Assembly: GCA_027487435.1 (NCBI GenBank)
Contig: JAIYDP010000120.1
Location: 26,988-90,987 of the forward strand
Reading direction: 5' to 3'
Source of the DNA: Verrucomicrobiaceae bacterium
GTDB taxonomy: Bacteria; Verrucomicrobiota; Verrucomicrobiia; Verrucomicrobiales; Akkermansiaceae
DNA: 64,000 nt
Part shown: one piece after another, positions 12,000 through 22,665 of the stretch
How positions within the stretch are numbered: the first letter of the stretch is position 1
Layout: every line of letters begins with the position of its first letter
Made by a program: the position numbers and the translations under genes
The notes under the pieces: model-generated
Told to the model about the DNA's origin: nothing
Seen by the model: only the letters and a program-made list of their open reading frames with translations
Database searches by the model: none

Positions 12000-13075
12000 A
12001 TGTTGCTCTCAACGCTGGAAAAGATTCGTCGCTTGCATCAGTCTAGTTCATCAAGATCGACGTTCCTGTTCAAAGATCTTACATCCGGTGATGTTGTTCT
12101 TGTAAAAGAGATCCCCAAAGTGTGGGCTGCATTTGAGAAACGGATTCAAAGGCTGAAAGCAGAAAGAACTGCACTGCAACGAATTTCTGGCCATCCCTGG
12201 TTTCCAAAATTGTAACACACTTCGCATGGAGCTTAATTGAGCAGTTTTGGAAGCGCTCAAGATGACGAGAACATCTATTTAGTGCTCCAGGTCCTCCCGT
12301 TTGGAAACTTACTGGAGCTCTCTCGAACAAAGTCCATGAACGACCTGTGCCTGCGGTTCACTGCAGCAGCTGTATGCTATTCTCTGCAAATGCTCCTTGA
12401 ATTCGACATATTCCATCGTGATGTAAAACTTACAAATGTCCTCCTCGACGAGCAATACTATCCCGTCATAATCGACTATGGCCTCTGCTGCCTCACAGAT
12501 TCCTCCAGGTTGCCCTCTCATTTATTGTCACTCATCGTCCAGCGCTGAGAGTTTCGTTGGCACCGAACACTGTATGGCCCCTGAGGTAGTTCGAAGGTCT
12601 GGCGACTACGACTTCAGGTCGGACTGGTGGTCCGTTGGCGTCTTGCTCTTTGAGCTTTCCTGTTGGTCACAAGACGGTTGAGACGAACCTGAAAAAGTAG
12701 TCGTCGACCGTTTTGGAGCGAAAACAGGGTCTATTTGCACGAGCAGATCCTGCACAGCGACCCGTTTTTGAAGGACCTTTCGTTTTCATGCTCGGAGGGT
12801 TGTTCATGCTCAGCCACCTCACACTCGCAGCGGGAGTCGATTTCATTAAAAGCCTCCTTTCAAAGGATGCCACGACTCGTCTTTCGTCGTGGTCGTCCGT
12901 GATGGCACACCCTTGGTTCGAAGGCTTCAACTTTACGACGCTGCTGAATAGGACGATGAAGTCGCCGCTTGCGGATGCGGCAGTTGTGCGGCAAGTGGAC
13001 GAAATGAAGCGCCCAAGTGCCAATGCAGTGGACGACGGAGAATTTACTGGCAATGACCCCTTCCAAGACTTTTGA
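12000..13075 (+). CDS. AGC-like protein kinase with degenerate glycine loop and DYG motif
   Basis: Exons join across introns of 33, 34, 35 and 32 nt. Together they give LVKEI (VAIK lysine), IFHRDVKLTNVLLD (HRD catalytic loop), VIIDYGLC (DYG in place of DFG), VGTEHCMAPEV (activation segment/APE), SDWWSVGVLLFEL, RRPFWSENRVYLHEQIL and DFIKSLLSKDATTRL. The C-terminal tail ends DPFQDF, loosely like an AGC kinase tail. The usual GxGxxG loop is not visible in the N-terminal HQSSSSRSTFLFKDL, so nucleotide binding may be atypical. At about 300 residues this is a bare catalytic domain with no regulatory domain. Substrate and subfamily (PDK1-, RSK- or PKA-like) cannot be decided from sequence alone. Confidence 0.82.
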
Positions 13076-13156
13076 TTCAGGAGCGGAACGCCTCCGAATG
13101 CCAAAGTCACAGAGGCCTGGCGGTGGTCGACTCTAAGCTGACCCTCGACATTGTTG

Positions 13157-13688
13157 TCAGTCTGCGACATCATCGCCCGTTTCTGCCATAGATTCTTCGC
13201 CCGTATCGACATCGGGCTCTGACACAGGGACCGCCTGGAGGATCTTCTTGACATCTTGAGCAAATGCCCTGGAGTAGCTCGCTATGCTGACCTGACATTT
13301 CTTCATTGTAGCTATCGTGTTATTCAGATGGTAGCGATTGGGAACCCCCATAGTAAATCGTCTTGAACATGCATTCGGATTTGCACAATGATCGTACAAA
13401 CACGCTTGATGTGCGCACGACGTCTGCATAATCTCTGCTACAACGTAGTATGAAAATCCTAGTCATTGGGTTCCAGTACTTGACTAAGACGTGAGGACTT
13501 TCCTTATCAATTCTACCTTGAAGTGATGCAGCAGTGCAGCCATACCCACAGTCGCCATAGTTATCGACAACGGAGTCGCGAATTTGATTCAAAATGTGAT
13601 GAGGGGAAATAGCTTTCAGATCCTTCTCAGGGGGAAGCTCAAGAAAGAGACATTCCATGACCACGTATCGATTCTTGAATCTCACCAT
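13157..13688 (-). CDS. POP5: Ribonuclease P/MRP protein subunit POP5
   Basis: The start MVRFKNRYVVMECLFLELP is the diagnostic N-terminus of POP5. After a 33-nt intron comes VKYWNPMTRIFILRCSRDYA, matching the RNP-like core strand. A 40-nt intron then joins SSV to RFTMGVPNRYHLNNTIATM, equivalent to the family's C-terminal strand and helix. An acidic tail ends GDDVAD. POP5 is a core protein of RNase P, which matures tRNA 5' ends, and of RNase MRP, which processes rRNA. The length (about 150 residues) is normal. A frame change at YYGGS looked like a frameshift but is removed by the 40-nt intron. The start lies 50 bp from the divergent RAB28 gene. Confidence 0.87.
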
Positions 13689-13738
13689 TTAACTTAAAGA
13701 CTTTTGTCGAGTTAGTTTGAGTAAAGTGTTGAAGCTGA

Positions 13739-14564
13739 ATGGACGATGACGAGCAGGTTGAGCGTCTGCAGTACAAGGTCTCTCTCTTCACTGATATTCA
13801 CCCACGTGACCCGATTTGAAGTTTTGTCTTCTATTTTCATGCTGATGATCTATTCTCATGCGCGAGGTAATCTTGCTTGGAGACGGCACCGTTGGGAAAA
13901 CATCTTTGGCTGTGCGATTTACCGACGATACCTTTGGCTTGAACTACAAACAGACCATTGGATTGGATTTTTTTAGTAAGAAGATCGACCTTCCTGGTGA
14001 AGCCCATGTTACGCTGCAAGTGTGGGACATTGGCGGACAAACGATTGCTTCGAAAATGCTCAGCAACTACATTTATGGATCACATGCCGTCATCCTGGTG
14101 TATGACATCACCAACTATCAGAGCTTTCAAAACATGCAAGATTGGTTAGCAATCGTCAAGAAAACGTTCGCCAAGGGAACCATGCCTTACGTCGCCTTGG
14201 TTGGAAACAAAAGTGAATCCAGCCGTCTTCGTCTCATCCTCCAGCCGACCTCAGTTTCTCGAGAACCGTGCGCCCAGAGCGGCATCAGAAATTTGCAGAA
14301 GAGAACGAGATGTACACGTACAACGTCAGCGCAAAGACTGGCGATCAAGTGAACGCGATGTTTTACCGAATCGCGGCGGATTTAGCAGGAGTAGTGCTCT
14401 CTCGGCCTGAAGTTGAAGTCGCGACTGTAGGTAAACGGAGGACGACGCTAATGCGTTTTCAGAAAATTGTCAAGGCGGAGATCGTGAACCACGCAAACGT
14501 CGAGGGCGTGGCCCCTCCGAAGCCTGATGGCGCAGAAAAGAAAAAGGCGTGTGTTGTGCAATAG
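13739..14564 (+). CDS. RAB28: RAB28 small GTPase
   Basis: [13 protein letters not shown] is joined by an 89-nt intron (13778-13866) to [18 protein letters not shown] (G1 P-loop GDGTVGKT). Then come [17 protein letters not shown] and VWDIGGQTI, with the RAB28-typical IGGQT in switch II. ALVGNKTDL (the NKxD guanine motif, restored by a 32-nt intron) and [10 protein letters not shown] follow. The C-terminal part [14 protein letters not shown] ends CVVQ, fitting a farnesylated CaaX box as in mammalian RAB28 (CAVQ). In animals and kinetoplastids RAB28 associates with BBSome/IFT trafficking and cilia. A 36-nt intron precedes KIVKAEIVN. Together with IQUB this supports a flagellated organism. Confidence 0.93.
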
Positions 14565-14587
14565 AATTCAATAATAGTGACGACTGA

Positions 14588-15704
14588 TCATGTGTGACTT
14601 TTATTAAGGTGCGACAGATATTTATCCAGGATCAGCTTGCAAGGGTTTTCATTTCGCGCTTGCTTCACAAATCGTCCATCCTGGATGTAAAAAATACGAT
14701 CCGCGTAACACTCCACGTCTGGGTTGTGGGTCACCTGTCTCATCAAAAATGCCACACGCGCCTCAGCCAAACCATGATGCAAGTGGTCTGGCGCTCGCGA
14801 TTGATGTTCATGAGCAGATCCATGATCTCAACAGTGTTCCTCGTGTCCAGATCGCCTGTCGGCTCATCTAGCAGAAGCACCTCAGGGTCGTTTGCGAGCG
14901 CTCGCGCGATCGTCCTGCCGCGTGAGGGGTCCGCGCGCTGATCGGACGCACACTCGCTGCTGCTCGCCGCCTGAGAGCTCGGACGGCTGTCATGTTAGCA
15001 AATGATGCGCTGCAACACTCTCATACCAAGTGCTCCATCCGATCACCAAGGCCCACCACTGGCAGGGGGTGAGGGGCGGCATGGAGGGGGGGAGGGGCAC
15101 TTGCGAGCAATTCCTTCACCCGGCGTTTTCGCTCCGACCTGTTTCTTTTTGCAAGAAGCGTCATTGGAAGCTCAACGTTCTCAAAGGCAGACATCGTGGC
15201 GAGCAAGTTAAAAGTCTGGAAAACGAAGCCTGCAGAGTCAGCGGCGAGAAAACGTGTAGGACGACCAATTTTTTCCAACCTCAGCTTGGCGAGGTACTGA
15301 TCAGGAGAGGATGAGTCGATCTTCTTTCCGAATAGCTCTGTACTGTAAATTAATTGGCCTGCAGGAAACAAAACCAACTGTGCCTCCAGTGGGAGCATCA
15401 ATACAGCCAACCATGTTCAGCAGCGTCGTTTTACCTCCTCCGCTAGGGCCTCTCAGCATAATGAATTCTCCTCTGTACTGTTAGCCATAAAAGCACCACG
15501 CCAACCGCTTGATTGGAGAAATAGTGCCACCGTCTACGACATGAATGTCTTGGAGAGCCCGAACGGTCTCTGTGCGGCCTTCAAGTTGATAATCTGGGGA
15601 CGCGTGAGTTAGACTATCAGAAACATGAAAAGGGCAATATGCAGGCGCCACACACCTTTCGACACATGCTGCAGCGTGCAAATCGTTTCCCCAAATTCTC
15701 TCAT
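14588..15704 (-). CDS. Stand-alone ABC ATPase, LolD/MacB type
   Basis: The reading starts [16 protein letters not shown]. Introns of roughly 33-62 nt separate seven or eight exons. Seen in order are Walker [10 protein letters not shown], the Q-loop [20 protein letters not shown], the signature LSGGEQQRV, Walker [13 protein letters not shown] and the H-loop [15 protein letters not shown]. The protein is a single nucleotide-binding domain of about 230-250 residues without membrane segments. That is the layout of bacterial LolD, MacB and FtsE ATPases, which work with separate FtsX-like permeases. No permease gene is visible here. Such ATPases occur in several protists, and the bacterial-like sequence raises ancient transfer as a possibility. 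The stop is 23 bp from the convergent RAB28 stop. Confidence 0.85.
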
Positions 15705-15810
15705 CCTAACAAATTGTTTAGAGGAAACTAGAGACAGTCTTTATCTGTATGTACTGGTAGAAATTTTACAATGGGGAGAACTTAAATTAGATTGCAAACA
15801 CGCGAAAACA

Positions 15811-17902
15811 TCACTTTCCTTTGCGTACTAGTGCGAGTGAGAAGAAACAAAGTTCACGTCTACCAGGAGCAGGTGGCTCGACATCGAATGTCGTGTCAAC
15901 AATGCCCCGAATGCTGATGCCACGAGCGTCTGCTCGATAGGCATCAGCAACTTTAGGATTCATTTCAGTGGGGATGTAGAATCCTTCATCAATGAGGAAG
16001 TTGCGCAATTCCGCAATCGTCAAGCGGCCGTCAGAGTCCTTGAGAATGAGAAAAAGTCCGACGTGGTACCGACTCCGTCATATTCCTTGATGTAGCCCTC
16101 AATAGCAAACATGTCATCACCAAAGCGGGCCTTCAACTTGGTCGTAACCAACTTCTTCAGCTCCGACAGAGTGATGTGCCTGTTTCGATAGAACAAGCTC
16201 GACGCCGAGGAGTACACGCCCGCCTTGCGAACGGCATCAGGCTGCGTATCCAACAAGTCCGTGCTGAAGCACCGATGATTGATAAGGCCGCGCCCTTCAG
16301 TGTCGTACGTTTGCTTGATCGATTTCAAAGCCTTGAGGGCGGTGAGACGCTACTGCATGGACCCATACCGCTTCAGTCAGCTCAATGCCGAATGACTTCA
16401 TGGCGGCGCGGAACTCTGAATCCGTGATGGAGCCAATGTGCTCTGTGTCGTATGACGCCAGTTTCTTGCTGAGTCCGAGCTTGTCACTCACGACGCGGTT
16501 AATTTCAGCTTTGACAGCATTAATGAGGCGAGATGTCCTTGTTCCGTTCGGAGATGAAGGCGTCTGAATGGCGTATCGGCGGACGCCATGGACAGGCTCC
16601 GGCTTGAAGTTCCCGAACATCATGGCGCCTTTTTGAGAGGAGTCATAGTCCTTTGGGAGGATTTGGCTGATGAACTCGTAATAGTCGACGGAGCCACTAT
16701 TGTCAGAGTCGGACAACATAATGAGCTCATCAAGGGTCTGGTCATGTCAACGACGAAAACAAGGACACTTACAGCTCTCGACAAGGAGAGGCCAAATCGC
16801 TCCAAGGCCTCTTTAAATTCTTCCGCGCTGATACGACCGTTGCGATCCTTGTCGAAGAAGTGAAAGGCATGAAGGATTTCGTTCGGCCCCGATCGCACTC
16901 TCTCCATCAACTTCCTTTGGATCAGCTCGAGAATCGTTCTGTTCTTTTGGCGCAACAAGTCCAACTGCACAGGATCTCGCTTAGCAGATGTCTTTGGCTT
17001 CTCAACAATAGCAGCTTCGCGAGCAGAGGATCGTTGTGAATTGGCATCATCCCTGTCTTTCCGCGGAGGAATAGGCACCGGCTTCATTGCAACAGGGGCT
17101 TCAAATTAGAGATATAAAAAAAAGGACTAAACCTGACGTCGGCGCTGCCTTCGCACTTTGAGGTCGCAATGCTTTCTGCAACCCAAGACCCTTCATGCGA
17201 CGGAACACCCTCAAGAAGTTGTCCCGGTCATGGGCAGGGGCGGACTCTAGCCACTGCAGAACTCCAGGAAGCTGATCTTGCTTCACAATTTGGGACAGCT
17301 CTTGTCTGGCCCCCGGCGCTGTTGAAACTCTCGGAGTTGCACTTGCTTCAGAATGAGAACGAATGGAGAGAGCAATCACAAGAAATAGGGCGCGACGAGA
17401 GTCCACGCGCTTTGAAGCTGGATTCCAAGACTCCACTGCGGTTGATAGTGACGAAGTCTGGCGCGTTACTGAGGCACAGACGAACAAAAACTTTTCGCCT
17501 TGTCCACTTGCTGAATAGCTCGGCGATCCTCAGATCCATACCATGCGCCTTCAACTAGAGATTTCACGAGCGGCCGCTGAGTTCTCCTACAGAGTTAACC
17601 AAATCCGCGATGGGGCGACTTGTCGACTTCCTGGCGAAGCCTGGCTGCCTTTCGGTTATGAAAGTCCATGCTACTTCCAACGAAGCGTCCTTCCAGCAAC
17701 CCTTGCATAAGAGGCCTCTGTTCCTCAGAGAGCTGTTGCCGAAACGGATTATCCCACACGATATCGTTCTCTACGAAGATTCTTGGTTCTTGAAGTTGTC
17801 AAAGAGAATAAGAGATGGACTACTCAGCTTCGCAGAAGGTGCATCCGTTCCAAAACCGTAATTAAACACCTCGCGGATATCGGTAGTGACGTCGATGTTC
17901 AT
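15811..17902 (-). CDS. Multi-EF-hand calcium-binding protein, possibly axonemal
   Basis: The start at 17902 (MNIDVTTDIREVFNYGFG) joins through a 35-nt intron to PRIFVENDIVWDNPFRQQ. A further intron leads to FVEGAWYGSEDRRA. The central and C-terminal part contains paired EF-hands. FFDKDRNGRISAEEF is a full canonical loop, and SDSDNSGSVDYYEF is a second. Degenerate hands follow, with YDTEHIGSITDSEF, YDTEGRGLINHRCF, and LTIAELRNFL after a DSDGR loop. The last exon ends VRKGK. The overall plan (disordered N-terminus, then serial EF-hands) is like EFCAB/CAPSL-type flagellar proteins, but I cannot name an orthologue. Exon order in 17.2-17.5 kb is only partly resolved. Confidence 0.7.
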
Positions 17903-18218
17903 TTCGCTCAGTCCAACGGATCTCGGATTAACAATAAAAACGTCAGTTTGATTTCTGTTATTTTTCTATTACGCCTACAAAGAAAATTACCGACATCGTA
18001 GAGGCTTCCACTGGTCAATGCAGATGGCCTCTTTTCATTTCAGGCTTTTTTTTGGTCTTCACGTGAAGCAGAAAACTGCTTTCTTTTTCGAGCGATTCAT
18101 TGCAAATTTTTGTCAACGGCAGTGAAGATTCATCAACTTTGATGTCAAGTTCTTGCAACTAGGCAATTTCTGCTTTTGCTGTGATGATTTGACGATGATT
18201 TGACATTGACTTGCACAG
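17903..18218. other. Intergenic region between divergent EF-hand and MFS genes
   Basis: These 316 bp are T-rich near 18040-18060 and have no open reading frame with codon bias or splice signals that I could support. The stretch presumably holds both promoters. No TATA box or other named element is clear. Confidence 0.4.
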
Positions 18219-19583
18219 ATGAAAAGCAAAGTTCTTTTCACGTTGGGTGCGGGATTGTTCTCCGACTCATATGGTATCCGGCTCTCTCTTCTCGTTCACC
18301 CTTCAGATCTCTTCATATCCGGAATCGTTTCGATCGTCATAGAGAAAGAGTATCCCAAGGAACTGAGCAACCAGGGCTTGATGGCGCTTTTTCTTGCTGC
18401 CGCCCTCGTTGGCTCGGTTGTGGGCAATCTCGTCATGGGATATCTAGTTGATTCGATTGGTCGACGACAATCTCTCATCATTACGGCCGCCATTACTGTC
18501 ACTACAACTGTCGCATCAGCGTGTCTCTTCCTTGGAAACAACCCATTGCTTCTGATATCTCTTCTAACGCTTCTGCGATTTTTCATCGGCTTTGGAATCG
18601 GTGGCGAATATCCGTCATCTCTGACCGCCTCTTTCGAAACCGACGATTCACAAGACCCTGACTTCCAGGCAGCCACGGAAGCCAAGTCCTTGTCCGATCG
18701 GCTGCATCAGTCCGGGCTTGTGTTTTGCGGCCAAGGCTTGGGAATTCTGGCCGCAGCCCTTGTCGTAGTGATCCTCCTTGGCATCGTCGGGACGACGAGT
18801 TCTGATTTGGATCTCATCTGGCGGCTTTGTAAGCCCCCCCCCCCCTCAAGTTTGTCATTTCTGAACCATTCAGCGTTTCTATTCGGGCTCATTCCGATCT
18901 CTCTGGCCCTCTACTTCCGCTGGAACATGCAAGAGCCGTTAGAGTTTGCAAACTGCCACACGAAGGTCCCTCTCCTAGCCGCCATCTCCGCCAATCGCGT
19001 CGACCTCGTCGGCACGTCCCTGACCTGGTTCCTCTTTAATTTCGCTTTCTACGGCCAGTGGATGCTCATGCCGATCCGCATCCAAGACGCCTTGAGCAAC
19101 CACTCCGTCACGACTGTTGCCTCGTCAACCTTTTTCGTCGCCCTCCTCGTTCTGCCCGCCTACTTTGCGTCCGCCTTTGCCATCAAGCATTTTGATTTCC
19201 ACAAGATGCTTCTCGTCGGGTTCGGTTCTGTGACTTTGTTTTCTTTTCTCTTCGCTGCCTTGTTTCAGGCCGTTTCCCGCAGCTCTTTTTCTTTGATCCT
19301 GTTCTATGGGCTCTTGTTCATTTTCTTTCAGCCAGTTAACACCGCTACATTCGTTTTGCCAGCGGAAGTGTTCTCCGTTGCAGTTCGAGGGCGCCTCCAT
19401 GGCTTCTCGGCTGCTTGTGGAAAGATTGGCGCTGCTCTAGGCGTTGTCGCACTGGGAAGCCTTACGCCTTCGCTGGCCCTGGTTGTTAGTGCCGTGGTCA
19501 GCTTGGCTGGCGTCGTGTTTGTGAAGCTCTTTGTTGCACCGAAAAACCGAAAGTACTCGGACGTGGAGTCCTGGGAGGAATGA
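18219..19583 (+). CDS. MFS transporter of the phosphate:H+ symporter (PHO84-like) type
   Basis: MKSKVLFTLGAGLFSDSY joins across a 33-nt intron (GTATCC to TTCAG) to DLFISGIVSIV, giving the SYDLF motif at the end of helix 1. The major-facilitator motif VDSIGRRQS follows helix 2. GFGIGGEYPSSLTASF is the GxGGxYP signature of the phosphate:H+ symporter subfamily. About 12 hydrophobic segments are seen, with a central loop interrupted by an intron of about 45 nt containing a long C-tract near 18835-18850. The predicted role is proton-coupled uptake of inorganic phosphate or another organic/inorganic anion at a membrane. The substrate cannot be fixed from sequence. The gene ends 17 bp from the convergent stop of the cupin gene. 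Confidence 0.8.
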   Translation: MKSKVLFTLGAGLFSDSYGIRLSLLVHPSDLFISGIVSIVIEKEYPKELSNQGLMALFLAAALVGSVVGNLVMGYLVDSIGRRQSLIITAAITVTTTVASACLFLGNNPLLLISLLTLLRFFIGFGIGGEYPSSLTASFETDDSQDPDFQAATEAKSLSDRLHQSGLVFCGQGLGILAAALVVVILLGIVGTTSSDLDLIWRLCKPPPPSSLSFLNHSAFLFGLIPISLALYFRWNMQEPLEFANCHTKVPLLAAISANRVDLVGTSLTWFLFNFAFYGQWMLMPIRIQDALSNHSVTTVASSTFFVALLVLPAYFASAFAIKHFDFHKMLLVGFGSVTLFSFLFAALFQAVSRSSFSLILFYGLLFIFFQPVNTATFVLPAEVFSVAVRGRLHGFSAACGKIGAALGVVALGSLTPSLALVVSAVVSLAGVVFVKLFVAPKNRKYSDVESWEE

Positions 19584-19600
19584 TTTATTGTACATTTCGA

Positions 19601-21199
19601 CTACGGCTCCTCAACGGTGTCATCGATTGGGAAGACAGTGTAAATTATCAGCGGTGTCTCCGACGTGCAAGTCGCAACAAACTCAGAGCCCGGCACGACC
19701 TAAACCAGTCACAAACGAACAAAAATGGTCACAATGAACTCTTTTCGAGACTCCAACGCCGCAGACACTTCGTTGCCATTGATTTTGCCAGTGCCAGACC
19801 AAACTGCGCTCTCAGCGTTGTGCCAACACAAGCGGCACCAATTCCGGCAAATGGCCGTCCATCGGCAGGGCGAGTCATAGTCGCGTGAGGGTTCACCGAA
19901 AACGACTCGCCGTAGAATGCGTCGAAGAAAATCCTTTCTCGAGCACCCCATGCGCCCGCTTCAAGGATCTGGGGTGCCCTGTGGAAACGTGCCCTGTGCA
20001 AGTAAGAACATCCTCCCAGGATGGCGGGACGAAAATTCCGGGTCGACATTCTTCTCCCACTTCACAAGCAGGTCAATAAATTCGTTCTCATCTGCGGCTC
20101 CTCTGAGCTGCACGTTGAGCTTACAAGCTGCGCAGTCAGGGTCTACGCACGTGAGCACGGCAGAAAGGGATGATGCAACCTGGCAGCCTCTGTCCGAGGC
20201 TCCACGACAGCAGGTTGAAGTCATCTTGAGGTCGCTGGATTTCAAACGTGGGATACGGTCCTGGTGCATGGATGACGCCTGTGCTATTGGAGCCGGCGGG
20301 AAAGAGCAAAACCAGTGGGAATTGTCCAACCCTCATGAGGGGAAACGGAGAACGTGTTGAGGAGGGAGTAGCAAACGTCAGACTTTCCAAACTGCTTCAG
20401 CGCCTGCACTAGCTGGGGCGTCATGGACGGAGCGCCGACGGCAACCTCTTCTCTCTTTGTAGACGGCTTTAAACCAAGCCTTGTTTTGCATTCAATGGGT
20501 TTCAAATTGAGAGGAGGAACGTCAACGGGGGGGAAGTAATACGCTTCCAGCTTGCCCTGCGCATCAGAACGGCATTGGCTACAGCGCACAGGTCCCTTGA
20601 CGCTTCGCTTCCCATCGGCGCCAACAACGATGTCCCCCGAGTGAATGTGGCAAGGAATGGGCGGCACTTCTCGAGCGTCTGAGAAGGACGGGACAACGGG
20701 CTCCCCTCCAATGTCGAGGACTGCGCTGTGAGGGGGATCTGCAAATGCAACTCTTGGTGAGCGGCCAGTTGGACAATCGAGTCTCTCCAAGGACTTCACG
20801 TTGTCCTGATTCAAGAACCTTGTTGAAGGGCACAAGAATGGTGTTGTCGCCATCTAGTCTGGATTGTCAGCGCTGTCAAGACCATGGGGCAACAGCTCGA
20901 TGGTCGTTATTCCTTCCCCTTCTCTCATCACCTCATTCACTGCCTGCTGGAGTGACGAAACGACACGGTACATTAGGCTACTTGTGTTGCAGACATAATC
21001 CACCATTCAACGCAAAAGAAACCCCTGTCATCCGCGTCCTGAGCAGTGCTGTCCGACTGAGCCAGAACATATGCGCGCACCTATTCCTTGCAACTACAGA
21101 GCGGCCGCGGTACATAGATCTGCAAACCAAAGCCGCCCGACCGAAGAGAACCCCGTTGAAACGGTCAACGGAGTGTCGGACTTGACTCGCTAAGTCCAT
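19601..21199 (-). CDS. Cupin-domain protein (phosphomannose-isomerase-like barrel)
   Basis: Reading from the ATG at 21199, short introns (about 29-42 nt) join MDLASQVRHSVDRFNG, a short exon, DADDRGFFCVEWWIMSATQ, QAVNEVMREGEGITTIELL, GDNTILVPFNK and RLDCPTGRSPRVAFADPP. Then come PPIPCHIHSGDIVVG (a cupin His-x-His metal ligand pair) and SVSPHEGWTIPTGVIHAPGP (second cupin strand pair with a further His). WEKNVDPEFSSRHPG follows, and the C-terminus is VVPGSEFVATCTSETPLIIY, ending VEEP. The architecture resembles bacterial two-barrel cupins annotated as mannose-6-phosphate-isomerase-like. The metal-binding histidines are seen; the enzyme activity is not inferable. A CxxC pair (RCSQCRSD) sits between the barrels. 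The start is 12 bp downstream of the methyltransferase stop on the same strand. Confidence 0.6.
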
Positions 21200-21211
21200 G
21201 TGTACTTCTGA

Positions 21212-22156
21212 CTACCCCTTCACGGCCTCAATGAGCCACACTTCGTCCAGCCGGCGATCGGCTGCGTCTTCGAATCGGCTAAACGGCCCCTTCAACAGGC
21301 GCCCGGACTTCAACAAGGATGCCCGGACTAAGAAACCTCTGGAGGCCATCGATCGCGCGACGGCCGAGCTGTCCTGCTGCGTCATGAATGAATTTGAAAA
21401 AGGACGTCATGAAGCAAGTCCACGGCGAGATATGCCCTTCCCTTTGAGCAGAGGAGTTCGGCAATGACGTGAGCAACAAGGTCCCCGTGTCCGGGAGAGT
21501 ACGTGACGTCGGAACCGATGACAACGTCGACCCTCCCTGTGAGCCGCAGCTTTTCAATCTGCGGCATCAAAGGCCTTAACCTTCACGCCGTACATCTTCT
21601 CCATCGGTCCAATCCAACTTTCTATGACATGAGGGGCTTCTCAAAATGGTCGAACAAGGCAGAGAATCGCGAGTCTGCGCCTTCACTCCATTGGAAGCTG
21701 TTCAAGGCGAAGCTCGTCTGGGCGCACAAGACCAACTGCGCATGAGCGTGACATCACGTCAGCCGCACCTCTGGGTCGTAGTCTGTGTACGTGACGTTGA
21801 GGCCTGAAGAGAAGCAAACAAGCGATACAAGACCAACCCCCCCGCCCAGTTCGACAATGCGGGTGCCTTGCAAGAGCTGCACGTTTTGTGTGACCCACCT
21901 GTCGAGGTGAGGTGCCACAGAGGAAGCGATCAACTCCGACAAGAGGACCGAGGAGCGCCACAGGGCCCCTCCGATCGACACTGCAACATGCGGAGCAGTG
22001 CAGAGATCAATTATTGTGGCAGGGGGTACCATTTGCAACGTCTCTGGTGCTGAGCTTTCGGCTGGGCAACAGATGCGGACTGCCTTCGGCTGTTGGCCGA
22101 AATCTTGAGTGTCATGACTTCAAGTGGTGGTGACTGGCAGACGATAGCTTCGCCAT
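21212..22156 (-). CDS. METTL21-type protein-lysine methyltransferase
   Basis: MAKLSSA is joined by a 31-nt intron to NFGQQPKAVRICC. Motif I, GTRIVELGGGVGLVSLVCF, binds S-adenosylmethionine and is followed by the acidic post-I residues TYTDYDPEV. VDVVIGSDVTYSPGHGDLV corresponds to the family's DxxY-type motif (usually D-V-x-Y). VSIGGALWRSSVLLSELI corresponds to the family's W-x-S-xx-L segment. The C-terminus is EVWLIEAVKG. METTL21-like seven-beta-strand enzymes methylate lysines of chaperones, elongation factors and other proteins. The target here is unknown. Confidence 0.8.
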
Positions 22157-22264
22157 GGTGAGGCACGCTTGTGCGCCGATTCCGTTCTCATGCTTGCCTA
22201 GACGGTGGAGATATTGAACGCAGAAAGATCTGCTTAGCCAAACATGGCAATCAGCTGCCACCAG

Positions 22265-22653
22265 TCACTCAACATGGTGTTCGATGTGCTTACGGATGAT
22301 GGATAGAGCATCCACAATGCCAATGCCGAGTGAATACGCCGCTTCCCTGCACAGGCACCTCTCAATAATCGCTGACACCGTGTCGCTCAACAGGGCGTCA
22401 TGCACAGAACCTAACACATCATCGACCACACGAGAAGACATCCCTTCAATGGAAATGAGACGAAGAAATTCAACAAATACATCCGAGAGCTCCAAATGAG
22501 CCTCGCACTCCTCGACGAGGGGCAGCAGCAGACCTGTTTGCAAAAACAGCATCCGTCCGCAGCCTGTCTTCTCAGCAGGCCCCCCAGCCTACGCTCACTT
22601 CGTTTCAAAATGCCGCACATATGCAGGAAATCGTCTCTGTCCCACGCAGTCAT
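22265..22653 (-). CDS. Small helical protein, unrecognised
   Basis: Two exons separated by a 35-nt intron give MTAWDRDDFLHMCGILKRS, then CGRMLFLQTGLLLPLVEECE, through FVEFLRLISIEGMSSRVVDD to the end KHIEHHVE. The product is about 117 residues and mostly helical. It has no motif I recognise. The intron has the usual length and GT-AG ends, and the joined frame is open throughout, which supports a real gene. Its ATG lies only about 12 bp from the likely start of the divergent ubiquitin protease gene, so the two must share a promoter region. Confidence 0.5.
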
Positions 22654-22665
22654 GCCTCAGTGCCC

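Noticed and set aside
13320..13420. Apparent frameshift at a G-run in POP5
   Set aside because: A 40-nt intron ending TTCAAG gives a continuous reading into VPNRYHLNN, so no sequence error is needed.
18830..18885. C-tract in the MFS gene read as a Pro-rich loop
   Set aside because: The segment starts GTAAG and ends CAG and its removal gives WRLSFLFGLIP, so it is an intron of about 45 nt.
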